Assembly: GCA_024403755.1 (NCBI GenBank)
Contig: JAKSRF010000002.1
Coordinates: 1-57,488 of the forward strand
Reading direction: 5' to 3'
Source of the DNA: Clostridia bacterium
GTDB lineage: Bacteria; Bacillota; Clostridia; Saccharofermentanales; Saccharofermentanaceae
Length of the DNA: 57,488 bases
Shown: positions 8,927 through 15,946 of the stretch, piece by piece
Layout: each line of letters begins with the position of its first letter
Position numbering within the stretch: the first letter of the stretch is position 1
The notes under the pieces: generated by a model
Database searches by the model: none
Told to the model about the DNA's origin: nothing
What the model saw: the letters and a program-made list of their open reading frames with translations, nothing else
Made by a program: the position numbers and the translations under genes

Positions 8927-11900
8927 ATGCAACACAGGTTGTTTTTACGTAAACTTCTCCCTAATGTTCTCACAGTAGCATTTATGGCAGTATTTGTTAT
9001 TAACTACTTTAATCCTGTTAAGGTGCTTGCTGGCGAGAGCTTAGAGGATCCTGCAACTGGCTATTCATGGACAGTTAGTCATCAGGAAGGTGGGTTATAT
9101 GTTTATGATGTGGATACACATGGTGCGAAGGTAACCAATCTTGTGATTCCTCAAGCCTTTGGTGAAGAGAATGTATTGAGAATAGGCAGTGCTTGCTTTA
9201 AAGGAAATACTGATTTGGTATCGGTATATATTCCAGATACAGTTTATAAGATTGAAGAGAGTGCATTTGAAGGATGTACTAACCTGGTTGATGTTCGTTT
9301 ACCCGATTCTCTTTTGTATATTGATGATAATGCTTTTATGGACTGTGTATCTCTTGGGGATATATATATTCCAAAGAATGCCGATGTTGCTATAGATGCT
9401 ATTGGTCTTTATCATAATGGAGCTGGTCTGAGGAATGATCCTTATTTTGTAGCTCATGTTGATGTTGATGCAGTAACAGCAAATGACTGGGATCCATGGG
9501 GATTACCTATGGCTTATGTTATAGGTGATTATTCATATATGCCTAATAATGTTATGGAACCAACCGAAGTGGTTCTTAAAAAGTACGATATTAAGCATAC
9601 TGCAACTGCAACAAGCATTGAGATACCAGGTGAGATAATGATACCTAATGCTAGTTCAGCGATTTCTATAGAAACGGTTGCAGCAGATTTCTGCAAAGGG
9701 AATGAGTTACTGCATTCTGTTGTTTTTGCTGACAATATTAAATATATTGGGGCTAATGCATTTGATGGTTGTACGGATTTAATGAATCTACACTTACCAG
9801 AGAATCTTCAGAGTGTTGGTAGCGAGGCATTCATGGACTGTGGATTACTTGGTGACACATATATTCCACGGTGGGCTGAGTTTGCTTCTGACTCTATTGG
9901 CCTAGTGCGTAGTGGTGCTTGCTTGATGAATGCACCTTATTTTGTAGCACATGTTGATTACCTTGCGCCCTCTGCTGATGATTGGGGTCCTTGGGGAACA
10001 CCATATGTTTATGTTGTAGACGATTTCTCTTACATCCCTGTAGGTTATCCTAATATTACTGAGTTGGTTTTGTATAAATATAATATTAAGGGAACAGCAA
10101 CTGATGCCGACATCACCATTCCAGGTGAGGTTACACTTAATCCTTCAGATTATGAAATAAATCAGGTTACGGCTCCAGTTACTGAGATATGCGATAATGC
10201 TTTTGTAGGTAATAATTTAATTAAAAGTGTTACTATTGGCGAAGGAATTACTATAATTAATGATTATGCATTTGCTGAATGTGAGAATTTATCCTCAGTT
10301 ACATTCCCTGATACTTTGGAGACAATATATGAGGGAGCTTTCTATGGATGTAAAAAAATTACTGATGTTACATTTCCAAAGTCAGTAGAAGACATAGGTG
10401 ATTATTCGTTTACTGGTACAGCTCTTACTAGAGCCGTTATTCCAAATGTTGATACTAATGTTGGCTGGAAAGCTTTAGGCTTTGATATGTCATATAATCC
10501 AGTAGAAGGCTTTGAGATTATTTGTCCTTATGGTACCAATAGTCAGGGTTATAATTATGCGAATTATTGGGGATTAGATTATCACTATTATGTTGGTAAT
10601 CTTGTATTTGATATTGTTAACAATGAGATTACAATGGTTGATGTTTTGGATCAGCCAAAAAGTATTTTACTGAATGACAATTTGCATTATAATTCCGAAA
10701 ATCCAAGTGATTATGCTCCTATTACAACTATTGGACCGAATTTTGCAGAGAATGATACCAATCTGAAGACAATATTCCTTGGTAGCGAGATTGCAACAAT
10801 TGATGCTCAAGCCTTTACAGGATGTACAAATATTGAGAGTGTTTGTTGTACAAAGGATATTTTTGGTTTGTACGATTGGGATGATAGCGTAACAAGACAT
10901 GCTTGTGGTGCTGATGGTGTTTGCGAGAAATGTCATTATGCGGTTAATGTAGATGTTACTATTGATAAGCCAGTTGCCGATAAGGCATTAGATACTGATG
11001 TCGATTATAGTTTGCCAGATTCTGCAACTATTACTGATAGTGTTAGTTGGTCTCCAGCAGCTTCTAAGGCTGATTATTCTACTTCTTATACAGTTAGTAT
11101 TCTTACTACAATTCAGAATGTGGATTTGGTTGCAGATATTGAGTTTACTGTTAATGGTAATGAGTGCACTTATAGTAAGATAAGTGATGGTGTTTTCCAG
11201 TTGAGCTATACTTTTGATAAGACTTCTGATAAGCCTGAACCGACTCCGGATCCTACACCTGAACCGACGCCTGATCCGACTCCTACCAATAAGCCAACAC
11301 CGACAAGTGAGCCTACACCAACAGCTTCTCCAAAGCCAAGCGTAGAGCCGACACCTACTGCGGTACCTGAACTTAATGTAGGTGACTTTATTAATCGTTG
11401 TTACGAAGTAGCACTCGGACGCGAAGCGGATGAGGCCGGTTTGAATTACTGGGTAGACGGTCTTAACAATGGTGAGTTATGCGGAGCCCAGGTAGGTTTT
11501 GGATTTATCTTCAGTGAAGAGTATATAAATAAGAACAGAACTAACGAAGAGTTTGTAAATGATATGTACGCAATGTATTTCGGCCGTGAGGCAGATGAAG
11601 CAGGCTTTAACTACTGGGTAGAGCAGCTTAACAATGAGATTGCGACTCGTGAAGACATCATGGCAGGCTTTGCTAACTCAGAAGAGTTCTTTAACCTGTG
11701 CGGCAAGTACGGGGTTGTATGCGGTACTTACTTGGTAGGCGTACCGAACGATATGCAGGGCGGAGTTAACAGCTTCGTTGCACGTTTGTACAAGGTGTGT
11801 CTGAATCGTCTTCCTGATCAGTTAGGTCAGACCGGTTGGGTAATGAAGTTACAATCCGGCGAAGTGACAGGTTCAACCTGCGCTCATGGATTTGTATTCA

Positions 11901-12112
11901 GCACTGAGTTCATTGAACTTAACTTAGACAATACAGATTTTGTAAAGTATATGTATCGTGCATTCTTCGGCCGTGAGGCAGATGAAGTCGGTCTTTCATA
12001 TTGGGTTGATATGCTTAACGGCGAAACAGCAACTCGTGAAGATGTATTTAACGGCTTTACAGGTTCACCGGAGTTCGCTAACTTGTGCGCAAGCTACGGT
12101 ATTAATGTTTAA
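8927..12112 (+). CDS. Secreted leucine-rich-repeat protein with C-terminal DUF4214 repeats
   Basis: 1061-aa surface protein. A signal peptide ends near ALA/AGES at residues 34-37. Residues about 75-680 hold BspA-type LRR_5 repeats (for example IEESAFEGCTNLVDVRLPDSL) interrupted by two copies of a roughly 100-residue insert that begins FMDC..LGD.YIP at about 138 and 302 and carries PYFVAHVD. An immunoglobulin-like segment follows. A Pro/Thr linker of about 47 residues (768-814) leads to four DUF4214 units, several carrying GREADE.G..YWV. There is no LPXTG, SLH or membrane anchor. The role is unknown, likely adhesion or substrate binding. Base composition changes sharply near the linker: the first 2.3 kb is more AT-rich with different codon choice. 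Confidence 0.9.
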   Translation: MQHRLFLRKLLPNVLTVAFMAVFVINYFNPVKVLAGESLEDPATGYSWTVSHQEGGLYVYDVDTHGAKVTNLVIPQAFGEENVLRIGSACFKGNTDLVSVYIPDTVYKIEESAFEGCTNLVDVRLPDSLLYIDDNAFMDCVSLGDIYIPKNADVAIDAIGLYHNGAGLRNDPYFVAHVDVDAVTANDWDPWGLPMAYVIGDYSYMPNNVMEPTEVVLKKYDIKHTATATSIEIPGEIMIPNASSAISIETVAADFCKGNELLHSVVFADNIKYIGANAFDGCTDLMNLHLPENLQSVGSEAFMDCGLLGDTYIPRWAEFASDSIGLVRSGACLMNAPYFVAHVDYLAPSADDWGPWGTPYVYVVDDFSYIPVGYPNITELVLYKYNIKGTATDADITIPGEVTLNPSDYEINQVTAPVTEICDNAFVGNNLIKSVTIGEGITIINDYAFAECENLSSVTFPDTLETIYEGAFYGCKKITDVTFPKSVEDIGDYSFTGTALTRAVIPNVDTNVGWKALGFDMSYNPVEGFEIICPYGTNSQGYNYANYWGLDYHYYVGNLVFDIVNNEITMVDVLDQPKSILLNDNLHYNSENPSDYAPITTIGPNFAENDTNLKTIFLGSEIATIDAQAFTGCTNIESVCCTKDIFGLYDWDDSVTRHACGADGVCEKCHYAVNVDVTIDKPVADKALDTDVDYSLPDSATITDSVSWSPAASKADYSTSYTVSILTTIQNVDLVADIEFTVNGNECTYSKISDGVFQLSYTFDKTSDKPEPTPDPTPEPTPDPTPTNKPTPTSEPTPTASPKPSVEPTPTAVPELNVGDFINRCYEVALGREADEAGLNYWVDGLNNGELCGAQVGFGFIFSEEYINKNRTNEEFVNDMYAMYFGREADEAGFNYWVEQLNNEIATREDIMAGFANSEEFFNLCGKYGVVCGTYLVGVPNDMQGGVNSFVARLYKVCLNRLPDQLGQTGWVMKLQSGEVTGSTCAHGFVFSTEFIELNLDNTDFVKYMYRAFFGREADEVGLSYWVDMLNGETATREDVFNGFTGSPEFANLCASYGINV

Positions 12113-12165
12113 CAAGCACGCACAGGTTCTTTACTAGGTTTAGAATTGAGTTATTATAAATGGCA

Positions 12166-12213
12166 GCTGTCCTGCTTCTTGTCGGTTAACAGAAGCAGGA
12201 TGGTTGTTTTTTG
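12166..12213 (+). terminator. Terminator after the first LRR/DUF4214 gene
   Basis: CCTGCTTCT (12171-12179) pairs with AGAAGCAGG (12191-12199), followed by a T-rich tail. Confidence 0.7.
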
Positions 12214-12288
12214 TCGGAGATAAATCTTTTCGCGAAGATAAAAATATGTTATTGTAATGGCGATATTTATTGAAGAGGATTACCGATT

Positions 12289-13158
12289 ATGGCAAATAAA
12301 AAGCAAAAGAAGATAGTATACAGATCAATTGCGAATTCAATAAGTCGATTGAACGAATACAGAAAACCTTCAAGTAAATTGAAGTGGATTCCGATAGTTT
12401 TACTCGGAATAATCGTAACAATTGTTTTGTGTTTTCTGCCGGGAGTACTTGTTAATTTTACGCCTATTACGGAGACTTATGCCGCTATTCCTTCATTTGC
12501 GCTTATTTTCCTGATTCTTGCAGGTTTTGTTTACAGTAAAAAAAGAACTGTCAGAAAATTCATGAAGGTCAGTGATGTGTCGGACTTCGTAGATTATCAG
12601 GATATATGTAATATCAACGAGATTATGTCATATAAGGATAAGAGAACGTGGGTTTTCGGAACCAAGAGAGAAATGATGATGCCGTTTTTTTATAATTGGT
12701 TTTTGTCATCAGGGATTATAGAGGAAGGAACCAAACTGACCGTATACAGTTTTCCGTTCATGTATCTGAAGGAGAGGTATGAGTTAAAGGATCCGGGTTC
12801 TATAAGCGATACGACAACAATTAATTTGTTCTGCCTTGATGAGACAAAAATCAAAGAGGATAAATTGGATGTGTTGAGTGAAGAAGAGAAAATCGTAAAG
12901 CCGTTTAACTTCTCAGCTTGGCTTGAATTAAAATGCAAGCCGAAGAGTTATTCCGAATATGTTGAAGATGAGTATGAAGATGACGATGATGAGGCTTATG
13001 ATGAGGATGGCGAGTACGAGGATGAAGAAGATGAAATGAGTTCTGAGAATGCTGAAGTTGAGGAAGAGAAAGTGAGTTCTGAGAGTGCCGAAGTTGAGGA
13101 AGAGAAAGTGAGTTCTGAGAATGAGAATGCTGAAGCGGACTCATCGGACAAGAATTGA
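12289..13158 (+). CDS. Membrane protein with an acidic repetitive C-terminal tail
   Basis: 289-aa protein of unknown function. Two hydrophobic helices lie at about residues 35-55 and 62-84 (PIVLLGIIVTIVLCFLPGV, then a second after TYAAIP), giving a short hairpin with both ends probably in the cytoplasm. A central soluble domain of about 120 residues follows. The last 75 residues are almost all Asp/Glu/Ser/Tyr and include near-identical 12-residue units (SSENAEVEEEKV). Preceded by GAAGAGGATT, a weak ribosome binding site. No enzyme motif was seen. Confidence 0.7.
   Translation: MANKKQKKIVYRSIANSISRLNEYRKPSSKLKWIPIVLLGIIVTIVLCFLPGVLVNFTPITETYAAIPSFALIFLILAGFVYSKKRTVRKFMKVSDVSDFVDYQDICNINEIMSYKDKRTWVFGTKREMMMPFFYNWFLSSGIIEEGTKLTVYSFPFMYLKERYELKDPGSISDTTTINLFCLDETKIKEDKLDVLSEEEKIVKPFNFSAWLELKCKPKSYSEYVEDEYEDDDDEAYDEDGEYEDEEDEMSSENAEVEEEKVSSESAEVEEEKVSSENENAEADSSDKN
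13039..13122 (+). repeat. 36-bp in-frame tandem repeat in the acidic tail
   Basis: Two full units (13039-13074 and 13075-13110) and the beginning of a third encode SSEN/SAEVEEEKV. Copy number could vary between strains by slippage. Confidence 0.8.
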
Positions 13159-13293
13159 TGTCGTTATAGGGGCTGTCTCAATAGTGATTGATTCACAGAG
13201 AGGCGGCCCTTCAGTATATTCAAAAAATGATGTAAACAGTCTAACTCCAGTCTCTTGAATCGTAAAAAATCGGTTGATTAAGTGCCGCGGAAT

Positions 13294-13572
13294 AAATCTC
13301 ACCAAAATCGAGGAAAAATCTCACCAAAAGGTGAGAAAAAAGGCCGTTTTAGGTGAGATTCTGTCGGGCGACTTGAGGCTTCGGACTCCGCGAGCCAAAT
13401 CTCACCAAAATCGAGGAAAAATCTCACCAAAAGGTGAGAAAAAAGGCCGTTTTAGGTGAGATTCTGTCGGGCGACTTGAGGCTTCGGACTCCGCGAGCCA
13501 AATCTCACCAAAATCGAGGAAAAATCTCACCAAAAGGTGAGAAAAAAGGCCGTTTTAGGTGAGATTCTGTCG
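13294..13572. repeat. 103-bp tandem repeat, 2.7 copies, with nested inverted repeats
   Basis: Copies begin at 13294, 13397 and 13500 and appear identical where they overlap; the third stops after 73 bp. Within each unit AATCTCACC occurs twice (13295 and 13317 in copy 1) and its complements GGTGAG (13330) and GGTGAGATT (13352) follow. The RNA could therefore form either a short CTCACC-AAAA-GGTGAG hairpin or a longer one. The open frame through it has no ribosome binding site and shows repeat-driven composition, so it is probably not a gene. Confidence 0.9.
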
Positions 13573-13652
13573 TTCACTGCAAACGGCTGCTTCAGTTACT
13601 GCAAAGTGAACGAAAACGTGGTTTTAAGTGATTCTTGTCGGATTATCCGTTC

Positions 13653-13700
13653 TGAGCCGCCGAGTCCCTGAGCCGCTGAGTCCCTGAGCCGCCGAGTCAC
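13653..13700. repeat. 16-bp GC-rich direct repeats
   Basis: Three consecutive units of TGAGCCGCCGAGTCCC (13653, 13669, 13685), with one or two changes in later copies, then a fourth degenerate unit. The surrounding 13640-13765 stretch is strikingly C-rich compared with the rest of the window. No gene was seen in 13159-13836. Confidence 0.8.
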
Positions 13701-13836
13701 CGAACCGACCGAGCGGCTGCACCCGGCACACACCACACGCCACATGCCAAACGGAAACCGCCCGAGGTTTTTGAGACAACCACGTTTTGATTAATTTCGC
13801 ATAGGAATTGTTACGGAACAGCGGTGACTGTCTAAT

Positions 13837-14205
13837 TTATTGACCTGTTGCTTCGGATACTTGGTTTATAAAGCTTTCGATGGCTTCTGCGTCAGGCAGT
13901 TCGACACCTTCAGGAAGTTCAATGCCGTCAGGCAGTTTGATGTCATCAAGATTAATATTTTCACCGACTTCGTCCTTGACGCTCTCGATTGCCTCACTGA
14001 TGCCTGATTCAACGTTATCTGATACATTTTCTTTTACTGATTCAAAAACTTCACTGACTTGAGAATTTACTGTCTCTTTTATCTCGCTTACCTTTGAATC
14101 AATGGCTTCTGAGACGGAAGCTTCATTAATTTCAGGACCGCATGCAGTAAAAGTAAGTACTGCAGAAGCAGTAATGATAGCTAAAATGACAGATTTCTTT
14201 TTCAT
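13837..14205 (-). CDS. Small coiled lipoprotein
   Basis: 122-aa predicted lipoprotein. MKKKS and a hydrophobic stretch end in lipobox FTAC at about residue 22. The mature part is a long amphipathic helix built from units such as VSEAIDSKVSEIKETV and VSEVFESVKENV, with Val/Ile every 3-4 residues, then a Pro/Leu/Glu-rich stretch (LPDGIELPEGVELPD). Ribosome binding site AGGAG precedes the ATG on the minus strand. It may form a coiled coil that spaces or tethers the envelope, in the manner of Lpp; this is inference from composition only. Confidence 0.7.
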   Translation of the reverse strand: MKKKSVILAIITASAVLTFTACGPEINEASVSEAIDSKVSEIKETVNSQVSEVFESVKENVSDNVESGISEAIESVKDEVGENINLDDIKLPDGIELPEGVELPDAEAIESFINQVSEATGQ

Positions 14206-14313
14206 AATAAAATCTCCTTTTTACCAACACATTTACCAACACGCAATAATATTATACCAAACAGATTTTGGAATGGCAAAACACCCATTTTCGAGAAACA
14301 GTAAAGGCGAATC

Positions 14314-14342
14314 TTGCATTTATGAATGTAAGATGATACACT
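14314..14342 (+). promoter_or_regulatory. Promoter of the trpS leader
   Basis: TTGCAT (14314-14319) is separated by 17 bp from TACACT (14337-14342), predicting a start near 14349 at the beginning of the T-box leader. Confidence 0.5.
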
Positions 14343-14349
14343 ACAACCC

Positions 14350-14601
14350 GTAGATACAAACCGTTGAATAAGAGTAGTAGCTTGAGTTTAAGGATTTCAG
14401 AGAGTTGCCGTTAGCTGTGAAGGCAATATTCCGACTTTTGTGAATGGACTTAGGAGGGCGGCCCCAAAGCAGGTACAAACAGCAAGTAGGCGTCGACGGA
14501 AATCCCGACCGTAACATGGGAGCCGCATGATGGTGCGGACTCACAAGGTGGCTAAGCAGAGTAACACTTCTGTCCTTATGAATGAGGATGGAAGTTTTTT
14601 G
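14350..14601 (+). promoter_or_regulatory. T-box leader controlling trpS (tryptophan specifier)
   Basis: Stem I begins with TTGAATAAGAGTAGTAGC and includes CAGAGAGTTGCCG. The specifier loop has GAATGGAC with tryptophan codon TGG at 14445-14447 followed by A. The T-box element is AAGGTGGC (14545-14551), whose UGGC would pair with a GCCA acceptor end, matching the G discriminator base of bacterial tRNA-Trp. The canonical ACCGCG half is replaced by TAAGCAGAG. The terminator ACTTCTGTCCT/AGGATGGAAGT with TTTTTT lies at 14566-14600. Confidence 0.88.
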
Positions 14602-14664
14602 TTTGTAAAAAATCAATGTGGTATAGACTAACTAAGTTAGCAAAACCACTAGAAGGAGACATTT

Positions 14665-15750
14665 ATGGGTAAGATTATTTTAACTGGAGACAGACCTACA
14701 GGAAGACTTCATCTTGGACATTATGTAGGTTCTCTTAGAAGAAGAGTTGAACTTCAGAATTCAGGCGAGTTTGAGAAGGTGCTCATTATGATTGCAGATG
14801 CACAGGCACTTACTGATAACTTTGATAATCCTGAGAAAATCAGACAGAATATTATCGAGGTTGCACTTGATTATCTTTCAGTAGGACTTGATCCTAACAA
14901 GTCTACTCTTTTTGTACAGTCACAGATTTCTGAATTGTGTGAGCTTACATTTTTCTACATGAATTTGGTTACTCTCTCAAGACTTGAGCGTAATCCTACC
15001 GTTAAGGCAGAGATTCAGTTACGTAACTTTGAGTCAAGTATTCCTACAGGATTTGTATGTTATCCAATAAGCCAGGCTGCTGATATTACTGCATTTAAGG
15101 CTACAACGGTTCCTGTTGGTGAGGATCAGCTCCCTATGATTGAGCAGACAAGAGAGATTGTTCGTAAGTTCAATTCTATCTATAGTGAAGTTCTTGTTGA
15201 GCCAGATGTATTGCTTCCTGCTAATCAGGCATGCATGCGTCTTCCTGGTACAGACGGTAAGGCTAAGATGAGTAAGTCACTCGGAAACTGTATTTATCTT
15301 TCTGATACTGAAGAGGATGTAAAAAAGAAGGTTATGAGTATGTATACTGATCCACTTCATGTACAGGTATCAGATCCGGGTCATATTGAAGGAAATACCG
15401 TATTTACATATCTTGATGCATTCTGTAAGGAAGATTCCTTTGAGAAGTTCTGGCCTGATTATAAGAATCTGGATGAGCTTAAGGAGCATTATCAGAGAGG
15501 TGGCCTTGGCGATGTTAAGGTTAAGAAATTCCTTAATAATGTTCTTCAGGAGGAGCTTGCTCCTATTCGCGCACGCCGAAAAGAATATGAGAAGGATATT
15601 GCAGGCGTATATGATATTTTGCGTAAGGGCAGTGATGTGGCAAGAACCATTGCGGCTCAGACCTTAAGTGAAGTAAAAGCAGCCATGCAAATTAATTATT
15701 TTGAGGATGAGGCACTTATTAAGGCGCATATTGACAAGTATAATGCCTGA
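14665..15750 (+). CDS. trpS: Tryptophanyl-tRNA synthetase
   Basis: 361-aa class I synthetase that charges tRNA-Trp. The HIGH-type motif is HLGH in [13 protein letters not shown] at residues 10-22 and the KMSKS motif is intact in KMSKSLGN. The protein is about 30 residues longer than the compact Bacillus-type TrpRS. Ribosome binding site AGAAGGAGA lies before the ATG. Regulated by the T-box leader just upstream, and followed by a hairpin terminator near 15790, so it is probably a single-gene transcript. Confidence 0.97.
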   Translation: MGKIILTGDRPTGRLHLGHYVGSLRRRVELQNSGEFEKVLIMIADAQALTDNFDNPEKIRQNIIEVALDYLSVGLDPNKSTLFVQSQISELCELTFFYMNLVTLSRLERNPTVKAEIQLRNFESSIPTGFVCYPISQAADITAFKATTVPVGEDQLPMIEQTREIVRKFNSIYSEVLVEPDVLLPANQACMRLPGTDGKAKMSKSLGNCIYLSDTEEDVKKKVMSMYTDPLHVQVSDPGHIEGNTVFTYLDAFCKEDSFEKFWPDYKNLDELKEHYQRGGLGDVKVKKFLNNVLQEELAPIRARRKEYEKDIAGVYDILRKGSDVARTIAAQTLSEVKAAMQINYFEDEALIKAHIDKYNA

Positions 15751-15786
15751 TTCTTTCTCGAAAATACAGCTGAAAGTTTGAAAATC

Positions 15787-15823
15787 CTGAGATACCGTAA
15801 AAAGTGTCTCGGAATTTTTTGTA
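15787..15823 (+). terminator. Terminator of trpS
   Basis: CTGAGATAC pairs imperfectly with GTGTCTCGG around a short A-rich loop and is followed by AATTTTTTG. Confidence 0.6.
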
Positions 15824-15946
15824 TACGTTTTTAATATGTGTTAAACAAAATTTAACATATTAATGATGAAATTTATATTTTGAGCAAGTAAGATGATAGT
15901 GTATAAGTCAGGTATAGTCACTGTTGACAGTGAGAGGAGGCCAATT

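Noticed and set aside
13274..13459. 61-codon open frame across the 103-bp repeat
   Set aside because: Its sequence follows from the tandem repeat, it has no ribosome binding site and it stops within the third repeat copy region.
13294..13572. CRISPR array
   Set aside because: Repeats are 103 bp and directly adjacent without unique spacers, and there are no cas genes.
14341..14616. 91-codon minus-strand open frame before trpS
   Set aside because: It is the complement of the structured T-box leader.
15893..15946. Upstream ATG for the EAL protein
   Set aside because: The ATG at 15947 has a strong AGGAGG site and matches the start of the paralogue.
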